Origin: Pogostemon cablin
Taxonomy: Eukaryota; Streptophyta; Magnoliopsida; Lamiales; Lamiaceae
DNA: 64,000 bases
Assembly: GCA_023678885.1 (NCBI GenBank)
Contig: CM042994.1
Coordinates: forward strand, 23,221,073 to 23,285,072
Direction: 5' to 3'
Position numbers and translations under genes: made by a program
Shown: positions 34,801-44,547 of the stretch, piece after piece
Position numbering within the stretch: the first letter of the stretch is position 1
Layout: the number at the start of each line of letters is the position of its first letter
The notes under the pieces: generated by a model
Database searches by the model: none
Seen by the model: the letters and a program-made list of their open reading frames with translations, nothing else
What the model was told of the DNA's origin: nothing

Positions 34801-36467
34801 GCAAGAAGAAATTGATGCCCTGAAGAACAATCAGACATGTGAGTTAGTTCCTCCTCCTCCCAACACTAATATTGTTGGTTCTAAATGGGTATTTCGGACC
34901 AAATATCGTTCAGATGGTTCTATTGAGAGTCACAAAACTCGTCTTGTTTCTCAGGGTTTCACTTAGATTCCTGGTGCCGACTTTGGTCACACTTTCAGCC
35001 CTGTTTCAAGGCTGCTACTGTTCGTACAATACTAGCCCTTTCTGTTCATCATAAATGGTCCCTGCATCAGTTAGATATGAAGAACGTCTTCTTGAATGGT
35101 GTGCTCACTAAACCTGTCTACATGGCTCAACCATCTGGCTTCATCGATCCGCATTATCCTAATCATGTTTATCGTCTTAAAAAGGCGTTATATGGTCTTC
35201 GATAAGCACCTTTGGCTTCGTTTCAGAGATTCAGTTCATATCTGCTGTCCTTAAGATTTCGGCAAACACAGTCTGATTCCTCATTATTTTGTCTTCAAAG
35301 AGGTTCTTCAGTCCTGTATCTTCTCCTTTATGTGGACGATATTATCATTACTGGCAATGATCAGGGTATGCTACGGTGTTTTATCACTCGCACCCATGCA
35401 GAGTTTGCTATTAAGGATCTTGGTAAATTGAATTACTTCTTGGGACTTGAAATTTCATATACTTCGGACGGTCTCTTCGTTGGTCAGGCCAAATATACTC
35501 ATGATATATTGGAACGCGCAGATTTGTTGGACTGCAAGCCCATTTCCACATCTCTTGCTGCTGGCGAGTCCTTGCTGAGTACCAGAACCTCATTCAATGA
35601 CCCGACATTATACCGCTCTTTGGTCGGAACCCTGCAGTATCTGATCATTACTCGGCCTGATTTGTCATATGCAGTCAACTCTGTAAGTCAGTTTCTCCAT
35701 TCACCTACTATCGTTCATTTCTTAGCTGAGAAGCAAATTCTTCGTTACGTGAAGGGTACCATTCATTATGGTTTAAACTTCACTCATAGTCCCGAGAAGT
35801 CCATAGTGTGATATTTTGATGTCGACTGGGCTCGGTGTATAGAAACGTCGCTCGACCTACGGTTATTCCATCTTTTTAGGTGGTAATCTTGACTCGTGGA
35901 GTGCTAAGAAACAACACATTGTTGCTCGTTCAAGTTGTGAATCTGAATACAGGGCACTGGCTAACGCTGTTTCAGAGATGTTTTGGCTAATGAATTTACT
36001 ACTAGAGCTTCGTCAGTTGCCTACGAGTTGTCCAGTACTCTTATGTGACAATATGAGTGTCATTTTCCTTAGCCAGAATCCTGTAGCTCTTAAGCGGGCC
36101 AAACATATTAACATCGATTGACATTTTATTCGAGAGCTTATTTTCTCTGGGAAGTTACACATTCAGTTTGTTCCGACTCATCTTCAACTGGCCGACATAT
36201 TTACCAAGAGCCTACCTCGACCGGCTTTTGAATTCTTGCATTCTAAGCTTTGCGTTTACTTGCATCCCACGCAACACTTGATGGGGGATATTAAGGGAAA
36301 GAGTTGACCTGTGTATATATTATTCTTTGTATTGTTTAATTTTTTATTTGATTTGATTGGGTTCCCTTATTTTATGGAACCTATTGATTGTATTGAATTG
36401 TATATATGAGTGTATTTCTCTCATCACAATCAGTGATGATTCCATATCAATTCTCACAATTATCATA
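31857..36467 (+). mobile_element. Old Ty1/copia element, sister of the one at 317, inserted in the LINE
   Basis: Two 179-bp LTRs (31857-32035 and 36289-36467) begin tattaaggg; the right one ends tcata and the left tcaca. The target duplication is cttct (31852-31856 and 36468-36472). The iMet-type primer site tggtatcag starts at 32036 and the gggggat purine tract ends at 36288. By eye the LTRs differ at about 12 positions. The interior is collinear with the element at 317-4977 but carries many stops and frameshifts, and the protease motif reads DSDA instead of DSGA. It is oriented against the LINE. Confidence 0.92.
32157..36288 (+). pseudogene. Copia gag-pol, heavily mutated
   Basis: From the ATG at 32157 the frame meets TGA within 15 codons, because the segment that matches the sister gag has lost bases. 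Recognisable pieces: gag (32267-32820, stop TAA near 32612), protease WYVDSDASAHMT (about 33107-33142), pre-integrase and integrase (33458-33990, with a TAA in the PQQNGRAE equivalent), reverse transcriptase (34650-35811, YVDDIIITG) and RNase H (35812-36280, LCDN region kept). No domain is free of damage except parts of RT. Confidence 0.88.
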
Positions 36468-36472
36468 CTTCT

Positions 36473-37374
36473 TGATCTTATTCTCAGAGTTATGGTACCG
36501 GGTTTTGGCCTAATCTGTGAAAAAAGAATTGACTAGTGCTAGTTTGCTGCTAACTTCTCTTACATTATAAATAGAACTCCAAAAAGTGCTGAATTCACTC
36601 TCAAAATCATCCTCAGTCAGTCATTTATGTTCGAAGATAAATCGAGAGTTCTAAACTAGGACAAGAGTAACCCAATTGTAGGCAATAGAGATAGCCCAAT
36701 GATCTGATCCATAAAAATCCAATGTATTCACAAATGATGCAGGGAATAGATCTTTCCATTGCTGATTACTGATAAAATGATCCAGACTCTCAAAAATAGC
36801 TTGGTCCCCAGCTCTATTATTGTACCAGGTGTAAAACTCCTCCTAGCGTGAAGATCCTGAAGGGAGCAATCTTCCAAGGTGAGCCTAAACTCATCCATTT
36901 GAGCTGGGTGCTTGACTCGTCCCCCCATATTTTTCAGTCATAAAGAATCTCATTGAAGTCACCCCCAACAAGCCAGGGTAACTTGCAAAGATATTGCATT
37001 GAGGCCAATCTTCTCAACAATAACCATGACTGAGTTTTCATGATGGAATAAGAACTTCCATAGAATCTAGTGAACCTCCAAAATAAAGAGTTCCAAAAAA
37101 TGGTACAATCAATATGACCAGATGAATATGATTTTATAGATACCTCAATAATCTCTTTCCAAAAAAGCATAAGGCCACCTTTGCTACCCACAGGGTCAAC
37201 ACAAAACATGCCTGCAAAATTTAATAAACAACGCCAATGAGATTTATGGGAGCCAAAGATTTTAGTGTCACTAATAAACAGTAAAGATGGGTCCTTTTCT
37301 AGCACCAGATGGCGCAATTCATGGAACGCATGTTGGTTCCCCAGCCCCCGTGCATTCCAAGCAATACAATTCAT
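36473..37374 (-). pseudogene. LINE endonuclease (ORF2 N-terminus)
   Basis: ORF2 starts at 37374 with MNCIAWNARGLGN and continues LLFISDTKI (usually ETK), GGLMLFW and LVGGDFNEIL before a stop at 36934. The remainder (MDEFRLTLEDCSLQDL) follows in the same region to 36728. These are the APE-type endonuclease motifs of plant L1 elements. The ATG overlaps the ORF1 stop as ATGA. Confidence 0.9.
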
Positions 37375-37953
37375 AATGCTTGGCGGGGTTGAGATAGCTC
37401 AACCACCGCCTCTATTTGAGATGAATCAATATCCATAAGTGTTATCTTAGATCGTTTTGCCGTAGCTTGATCTTCATCACGTTCTGAAACACTCCGTTTG
37501 AAAACCACTGACTTGATGGTGGGTGATGGATTCATGTTGATCTTCTTTTTCATCTTTTGTCTTCTGTGAGTTACTAGTGTAGAGCGAAGATTTTTTTAAA
37601 TCCCCTTCCATGAGTGGAGTCACAATCGGGGCTACTGGAGTCACAATCGGGGTAGCGAGTAGATTTGATATGTAAGGGACTGCCTTATAAGTGTTCTGGA
37701 GAGTTTCTTGTACTTCGGCAGCTTCCCCTAATTTTGGAGTGTTAACTTTCTCACTCATACTATTCTTTTCAGCAGAAACTTGAAGATGTGAAGATTTTAT
37801 CTCATTCCCAGCAATTTGTTTTCGGTATGAGGAAACGGCCTGCAAGACAGAGGGTGCTTCTATCCATTGATCCTTGGATAGATTCTTGGTCAAAAATGAT
37901 GTTCTATGTCTCTTCTTCAGTGAGGGATAGCTTGTGAATGTCTCTCTCTCCAT
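37371..37953 (-). pseudogene. LINE ORF1 C-terminal tail
   Basis: Two overlapping frames (37953-37477 and 37553-37371) join by a frameshift to give a Ser/Lys-rich tail that ends ...VELSQPRQAL and stops with the TGA at 37371-37373. No zinc knuckle or RNA-binding fold is left, consistent with 5' truncation of the element. Assignment as ORF1 rests on position just upstream of the endonuclease. Confidence 0.65.
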
Positions 37954-38110
37954 TGAAGCGGACCGAAGGAGCCCGGATATTGGTAAAATAGAGTAAAAGG
38001 AATAGCAATTTCACAAAGGAAAGGGATGCGCAGACTTATGGATTAAAGCTGTGAACATGGGGAGATTCCTTATGGAAGAAGAACTCACACGTCCCAAGAG
38101 AGAGGAATCC

Positions 38111-38370
38111 TTGTCATATTATCTTAATTGTTGTCGTCTTACTTATTAAATACACTTTCATTTGTTTGTTATCTAAAATAAAATGTTGCCACACGATTGC
38201 AACTCTTCTCACTCTGCATACAAACATAATAAGAACTACTGCTCACAACACCTCCATAATTCCCATTTCTTTTTAAATTATGAACATCCTCTAATTTGAT
38301 GAAAACACTCAACAAATTAACCACACAATATACTAATTTAAAATTTCCTATTATCCCTAACACAACTTAT
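38111..38370. repeat. Unknown dispersed repeat, copy B, right half
   Basis: It resumes the repeat at the 15-bp duplication and follows copy A (23292-23563) through ttgccacacgattgcaac, ataataagaactactgctca and aattaaccacacaata. Confidence 0.87.
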
Positions 38371-38823
38371 TTTCTTAATCTCTGTGAAAAGACAATTGTT
38401 AATGTTTGCAAACAGCCTGCAATCATTCATCTATTTGTCATAATTCCAATAGGAAAACATTCATACGAGTTGAGTCTACGATAACTAGTCCTGTTTATCA
38501 GATATGGTTGGTAGTATAGCTTAGATTTCTGGTTAGCTAAATTGCAGCAGTTTTTCTTGTTAAAAGTTTATGTATGTATGTATAAATTACTCAATGCTTC
38601 TTCAATCCAGCTAGTTGGATATATAATATAGAGGTCTCAAGAACCAATAAAAGAAGTTGCAAGTTATAATCATGCAATTACAAGAGAAGTTGAGATTCCT
38701 ATCAAAGTAAAAAACTTAATTCATGTGTCTTCAAAAATATATATTAAGTGCAAGCTTGACAAAATATATATGGATTATTTTAGCACAAGTAGATGCTTAC
38801 TAGATATATGAATAAAACATCAA
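38371..38823. other. Spacer / 3' flank of AAA pseudogene
   Basis: No coding signal was recognised. It may hold the 3' UTR of the minus-strand ATPase locus. Confidence 0.5.
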
Positions 38824-39915
38824 TTAATTAACTCCATTTTCCTTGATTACTCCATTAACCAAACCTTGATCATCGCCACTAATACTTTCCTTCTCTTTTG
38901 CCTTGTTCTTCTCCTCCTCCTCCTCCTCTTTGGCTTCTTCTTCTTTAGCTAATTTAAGTTTCTCTTCTTCCTCGGCCTTGCGCTTCGCCTCTTCCAGGGC
39001 CGTCACCAGTCTACGCTCATGTTGGTTTCCTCCAACAACTGCCTAATCCTGGGGAACAAATCGTGCCAATCAATGTTCATGTAATTCTTAGCAAGAACCT
39101 TGAATGCCTCGAACCCACAGTAGGACATCTCGATTTGCTTGTCCATCCTCCCTCTCCGAATGAGAGCAGGATCCAGCTTCTCCAAGTAGTTGGTGGTGAA
39201 GCACAAGACGACCACAGCCCATCTATGAAGTTGAGGAGCCCTGACAAGGTGACCTCACTCCCCCTTCTTCTTCTCCTCCATTTTCTTCAGCTTTTCCATC
39301 ACTTGATCCTTGTCTTCCTTCGTCTTCTTCTCATCCTCTTTCTCCTCCTCCTTCTTCTTCTTCTCCCTCTGTCCGGTGAGCTCCAGAGAACAGTCGATGT
39401 CCTCAATCACGATGATGGACTTGCTGGAGGTGTCGATCAGCAGTTTCCTCAACTCCGTGTTGTCCTTGATGGACTTGCCTCTCCCGGACGGTGATGGCCT
39501 TTCCTTCCTCGAGAACGTGCTTGAGGTAGAGAGTGCTGACGGCGTGGCGGTGGAAAGTGAGGGTGAAGAACTTCTTCTCGTCCTCCCGGGGATAGAAGGA
39601 GATGGACTGGCGGTTGGGGATGGTCTCGCTGGATTGATACCGTTGAAGAGGTCGGTGACCTCCTCGTGGTTGGCCATGGTGTGTCGCGGACGACATTGGC
39701 TTGGAGGCGGTGCTGCGCTGGAAGCCGTCGCCGTGGTACTCGTTGAAGGTGATTTGGATGTAGGGGTAGAACAAGTTGAAGAGTTTGTGGGAGTAGCGTC
39801 TGAGGGGGCCCATCAATTGGTGAGGGAAATAGTTTTGGAACATGGCGTAAGCCACAGCCAGACCTGCGATGGCAGACCTAAGGTGAGTCGTCATCTCCGC
39901 CATTGGACCTAGCAT
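38824..39915 (-). pseudogene. AAA-ATPase (AATP1/BCS1-like) with P-loop segment deleted
   Basis: This is an intronless minus-strand relic. The N-terminus (from 39915, or Met 39900) shows the membrane-anchor and AAA-associated region: AYAMFQNYFPHQLMGPLRRY, YIQITFNEYHGDGF. After frameshifts near 39700 it reads QSISFYPREDEKKFFTL and VLEEGKAITVRER. It then jumps to IKDNTELRKLLIDTSS, so the segment holding Walker A and the region before it is missing. Walker B (IIVIEDIDCS), LTGQREKKKKEEE, TLSGLLNFIDGLW, FTTNYLEKLDPALIRRGR and the Glu/Lys-rich tail (38824-39006) remain, in shifted frames. The family is usually about 450-530 residues, and barely 360 codons' worth is left. Long plus-strand ORFs over it are antisense shadows. 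Confidence 0.85.
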
Positions 39916-39954
39916 CTTTACCTCTTGTAATTTATTTTGTGTTGGAGGATAGGA

Positions 39955-39955
<1 letters not shown>

Positions 39956-39989
<34 letters not shown>
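39956..39989. repeat. (AT)n microsatellite
   Basis: About 17 AT units lie immediately left of the MULE target duplication at 39993, about 40 bases upstream of the ATPase start. Confidence 0.9.
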
Positions 39990-39993
<4 letters not shown>

Positions 39994-40001
39994 TTAAATT
40001 A

Positions 40002-40547
40002 GGTAAAGCACTTATATTGCCCTATATCACTCATACAACATCTTTTTTGTCATAACTTTTTAAAAATATCTAATTTGCCCAATTTTTGGTGTATATCCCT
40101 GATTTACCCCCTGACACATGTCATATCTTTTCCCTTCCTTTTGGAATCTCCAAATAGTCACGCAGCAGTTACCTTTTTACCGCTTTTAGAGGCGTTGAAA
40201 TTGGGGACAGAATCCTTGACCCCTTTATCTCAAAATTTTTATTTTTTACTATCTCTCTCTCTGTGTCGTCGCACCCATACTTTCTCCCCCTCTCTCTCTC
40301 AAACTCTCGATTTTTCTCGCAGACACAGCTCTCTGTCCGGGCCTCCGCCGTATCGTCCAATCTCTCCTCATCTCCACGTCGGAAAGTAGCAGAAGCAAAT
40401 ATGGATAATCAGATACTCCGTCCAGCCGTATATCAATTTGGGGGTTTAGGATTTTAGGGTTTGGGCGGAATTTCGATTAATTAAAGTATAGTGAAATTTT
40501 TTTTATTTGCATAGTCGTTTGTGTATTGTGCTGATGTAGTATATAAT
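40002..40547 (+). other. MULE left terminus and leader region
   Basis: After the inverted terminus (about 25 aligned bases, then scattered similarity such as taatttgccc) there is a CT-rich stretch (40250-40320, tctctctctc) and a small ATG-led ORF at 40401. The composition resembles a plant 5' leader, so transcription of the Ulp1-like gene may start here. No promoter element can be proved. Confidence 0.5.
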
Positions 40548-41300
40548 TGGACATGTTCGACGATAATTTGAGTATAATTGGAAATTTCAGCACCCTATCT
40601 TAGCAAAATTTAGCTTGTCCGCCAAAATTTGTACTGTAATTGAGCGTGTCCGCTTATTTTTCTAATCTTTTTGAGCTTGTCCGTCGATAATTCTAGCTTA
40701 ATTAAACATGTCCGCCGATATTTCTAGCCTAGTTGAACATGTCCGCCGATAATTGTACTGTAATTGAGCTTGTCCGCCAATATATGTAGTACAATTGAGC
40801 ATGTCCGCCAATTTTTTTGCCCTAATTTAGCTTGTCCGCCAATTTTTTGCGTTAATTGAGCCTGTCTGCCGAATTTCTCAGCATTATTTAGCATAATTTT
40901 CCATTATTTCTGAATAAAATAGCTTGTCCTCCGTTTTTGTGCCTTTATTGAGCTTGTCCACCGATGAATAAGTGTTTAATTTGCATCACCGCTGATACTT
41001 GAAGCTTTAAATAGCCTGTCCGCCGAATATCTTAGCATTATTTAGCTTAATTTGCCATTTTTTCTGCATAAAATAGCTTGTCCGCCGATGAATAAGTGTT
41101 TAATTTGCATCACCGCTGATACTTCAAGCTTTAAATAGCCTGTCCGCCGAATTACTTAGCATTATTTAGCTTAATTTGCCATTATTTCTTCATAAAATAG
41201 CTTGTCCGCGAATTTTGTACCTTAATTGAGCTTGTCCGCCGATGAATAAGTGTTTAATTTGCATCACCGCTGACACTTAAAGCTTTAAATAACATGGCAG
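40548..41300 (+). repeat. Left subterminal array of GTCCGCC repeats
   Basis: Some twenty degenerate units with the core ttgagcttgtccgccgat (variants catgtccgcc, cctgtccgcc) are spaced roughly 30-45 bases apart with AT-rich spacers. From about 40955 a higher-order unit of 120-140 bases (gatgaataagtgtttaattt, catcaccgctgatactt, agctttaaatagcctgtccg) is repeated three times. The same core occurs complemented at 47750-48670. Confidence 0.9.
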
Positions 41301-41538
41301 TTGGTAAATTAAGGCGTAATTTTAGTGTAAATAGATACCTATTCATAAAAATATGTACTGTATTATTTAAATTGTAGGAATATAATAATATTTTTAATTA
41401 TTTTCTATCAGAAATTTTTATGTATAAAATGTAGTCACGTCTTATATCTAATCGAGTTGGCATGCACTGTAGTGGAGCTGGAAACGATGTGGACTTCAAT
41501 CACGAAAAGTTGGGATTAAAGGGTATTGTAGGCCCACG

Positions 41539-44378
41539 AAAGTTTTGAATTGCATACGCGATGTGCTTACAAAGAGTGTCGATCAAACAGTATGGATGTT
41601 GAGAAGATCGTGTTTTGGTCATTTTTGGGATTTGGATTCAGATTATGGGCCTCCTAAAGCTTTATTTCAGTTGATGGCTAAGGAGGTTGTAATCCCTGGT
41701 TCAGATATGTACACCCGGTACTTCAGGGTGTCTGATACAATTCTTAGCTTCACACCACTGGAGTTTATGCATGTTATGGGACTAGGGTTTGAGGATGGTG
41801 GGGATATTGACCGGAATGATTCATTTCAGCCACCAGCAGACTATTTGTTTGCTAGCTTTCGTATGAAGAGGGTCCTAGTTGATGAACTTATGAGAAGATT
41901 CAATGAAAACAAATATAAGGGCCATACTGCGGTGAAAGCGGCCAACATTCTACTTCTGTACTACTTTTTGCTAGGCTGGGATACGTCCAAAGTATACATA
42001 GAGCCCTGAGTATGGTATTTAGCTGAAAATGATCACCAGTGGAACTCTTTCCCATGGGGGAAGTACACATACCTAACCCTACTGCACCATATGGACTCTG
42101 TGAAGACTACGGTGCAAGAGTTAGGCAGACATCAGCGCATCAACTTTTATGGATGCTCATTTGCCCTAGCAGTAAGTGATACCGAGTTTATGTGACCGGT
42201 TTTATTCTTATATTAAATGCATTTAAAAAGATATATGTTGACATTAAATTACTTTAATGTTTGGTCACATGTTTGGGCCTCCGAGCGTATAGAAGGTTTT
42301 GTAGCACACTTGACCGATGTACAGCCCGAGCCTGACGTCAGACCTCTGTGTATTCGTTGGACATATACAACTGCCAAAAAAGTTGACGATACTTAGTTTT
42401 TTAGACAGGTTTGTCAATTACTTTTTTGTACGAGTTTAAGCTTTTGATTATCTAAATTGAATGCATTTGGATACTATTTTGGTCACCTGAGTATATGTCT
42501 TTATGTTTTATTATTTTACTTTCAGGACCAGAGAGTTGTTGATTTACCTGCCATCCTCCCTGAGGAGTCCCGCCGATCATATTTTAGGGGAATACATTCT
42601 GATTGGAGTTCTAGTTTTCAAATTCAGTTTAGGGTCTTTGGGGATCCAAAACCAAAAGGGAAGGCTAAGGGTAAGAAATAGGTGGTGCGCTCTAGTTCTG
42701 ATTCTGAAGATGAAATTAGTGGTCAGGGTGCCATTCCGGTTGAAGTGAACATTTTTTCAAATTATGCTGGCGACGAGCAATATTGTGGAAGGATAAATAT
42801 TGAGGTTGATGATGATACAACATTAGGGGTGCAACACAGAATAGCAGAGGACTTACTACGTGATTTTCATGTCGTCGGAGGGGATGACGAAGATGATGAC
42901 GATGAGGTAATGGGTGATCAGGATGACACCTCTTACATACCATTTGAGGATTCACCCCCGCGACCATCTAAGTCTGGTCCAAAGTATCGCACTCACATGC
43001 GTCCTACCCATGGCCCCCATAATGCTGTAGTTCCACACCCTCTGATGGCCATTCCGGAGAGATCATATCCTCATGTGTTTGGAAAACCATATTTCCCTTC
43101 TGCTGGATTTCAACCACCATCTTAATCTTCTTCTTATGGTGGATATCAGGGACCATATCAGTTTCACTTTGGTGGATTTCAGGGCCCACATCAATCTCAT
43201 CCGTATGGTGGAAGTGAAGGGTCACAGCAGGGTCATTATAGTAGGTTTGGAGGATCTGTCTAAGAAATGTCTTTAATATGTTCTTCTTTTAGGGTTTATG
43301 GTTGTTTATTATGTAAAGGTTTTTACATACATGTGCAGGATGGACGTCGGCATAGGGTTCCTAGTGAAGAATGATTTCTTCGTAAGAATGATGAAGCCTA
43401 AAGTTTAGATGGAGGATGAGGTATGTTAATAAAACTTAAAATTATTTACACACTAATCTTATATATCTCAGCGTTGAAATGTTTTCTTTCTAGCACATTG
43501 ATGCGTGTTTGGCTATACTGACACAAGCCCCTGATTACGTCGGTGTTCACTCGGATTATCGAATGCAATCGTATGCTATTCTACCGTGTTAGTTTTTGGT
43601 AAGTTTTTACGTGCAATACGGAGTATGAATTTTATTCATATTACAACCTTTTATATTATAATTCTTTCTTTATCAAGTGACTCTAAAAGCAATTTGGGAT
43701 GAGCATGTTGCGGCACATGGTGATGACCTATTCGAGTTGGCCGAATTACCTCAAGATAAGCTACAAGTTTTGGATAGGTGGTGGAAAGGAGAGATGTCGT
43801 ACTGGAGGCCTCCGCAATGGACCCGTGGCCATAAAGACTGGTATAAGGTTGAACAGGTGAGTATGTCATCATTATTTAATTTTTCGGGAGAACTACATTG
43901 TTACTGTCGTAATTCGGATTTCATTATACAGTTGTTGTTCGTAGTGCATTCGCATTTGTACCATTTTGCTGTGTGTGTTTATATAAGGGCTTTGAAGATT
44001 GCTGTCTTCGATTCTATGTTTCACACGTGGGGAAAAATGAAGTCCGTTGAAGATAGCAGAAAGAAGAGCACATTGCACTTGCGACAGCTGCTGCCTTTGA
44101 TGTTCCATCGAAGTGGTTCCCTGTATGACACTCCAGAACAGAAGTTCAGAGCCACTCTGAAGTGGGCTAGGCCACTAGCATCCATGTGCTACATGCAGGA
44201 TGACATTTGGTGTTGTGGTCAGGCTAGCGTCAGAGAAATACATTAACTACTTACAGGCGACGATTCATGGGGAAATGATCCACACCTGATGGAGTACCGT
44301 AAAAAATGGGCTAGGGATATTTTTGCGTACAACCTTTACGTGAGAAAGGGTGCGAATACAGACCTTTCTTTTAGTTAG
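41539..44378 (+). pseudogene. DUF1985/Ulp1-like cysteine protease gene carried by the MULE
   Basis: The first block (41539-42180) is a DUF1985-type domain: RRSCFGHFWDLDSDYG, YFRVSDTILSFTPLEFMHVM, GLGFEDGG. Further blocks are 42280-42415 (FVAHLTDVQPEPDVRPLCIR), 42525-43265 (Asp-rich linker, then a Gly/Tyr/Gln-rich tract), 43340-43600, and the C48 protease domain (43677-44378). The protease part keeps the catalytic His (YHFAVCVYIRALKIAVFDS) with its Asp, the Gln, and Cys in QDDIWCCGQ, where the family usually has DCG. It closes with EYRKKWARDIFAYNLY. Ulp1 enzymes cut SUMO; the role of MULE-borne copies is unknown. In-frame stops near 42007, 42403, 42679, 43123, 43403 and 43588 show decay. Exon borders are approximate. 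Confidence 0.83.
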
Positions 44379-44547
44379 TCTGTTCTTTTTTTTATGTTGT
44401 ATTATATGAAATTAGTGTACTAAAACATTCTGACAAGGAAAGTAAGAGGCATTTCACCTGTTCTCATAATACATCATACTTAAACCATAAAAACAAACAG
44501 CAGGTCCAAACTGTTTTTTCCACCAACATTGCATTTCAATCATTTGA
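44379..44547. other. Convergent gap between the two MULE genes
   Basis: These 169 bases separate the two converging reading frames. The sequence is AT-rich, and no terminator motif can be named. Confidence 0.5.

Larger units (their letters stand above)
28649..38110 (-). mobile_element. L1-type LINE with RNase H, 5'-truncated, split by a copia
   Basis: On the minus strand the order is ORF1 tail, endonuclease, reverse transcriptase, zf-RVT and RNase H. A short poly(A) (poly-T at 28648-28653, plus) marks the 3' end. A perfect 15-bp target duplication ttgtcatattatctt lies at 28634-28648 and 38111-38125, and the unknown repeat resumes in register on both sides. Without the inserted copia the element is about 4.8 kb, short for plant L1 because only the end of ORF1 is present, consistent with 5' truncation at insertion. 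Multiple stops and frameshifts make it inactive. Confidence 0.93.

Noticed and set aside
36728..36928. Separate small gene downstream of the LINE endonuclease
   Set aside because: It continues the endonuclease reading after a stop and ends near the copia insertion.
39063..39912. Plus-strand ORFs of 143 and 200 codons over the ATPase relic
   Set aside because: They are antisense to recognisable AAA-ATPase sequence and rich in low-complexity Ser/Phe/Leu.
41539..44378. Ulp1-like sequence as a host SUMO protease gene
   Set aside because: It lies inside the MULE borders together with DUF1985, has several stops, and belongs to a known MULE-borne type.
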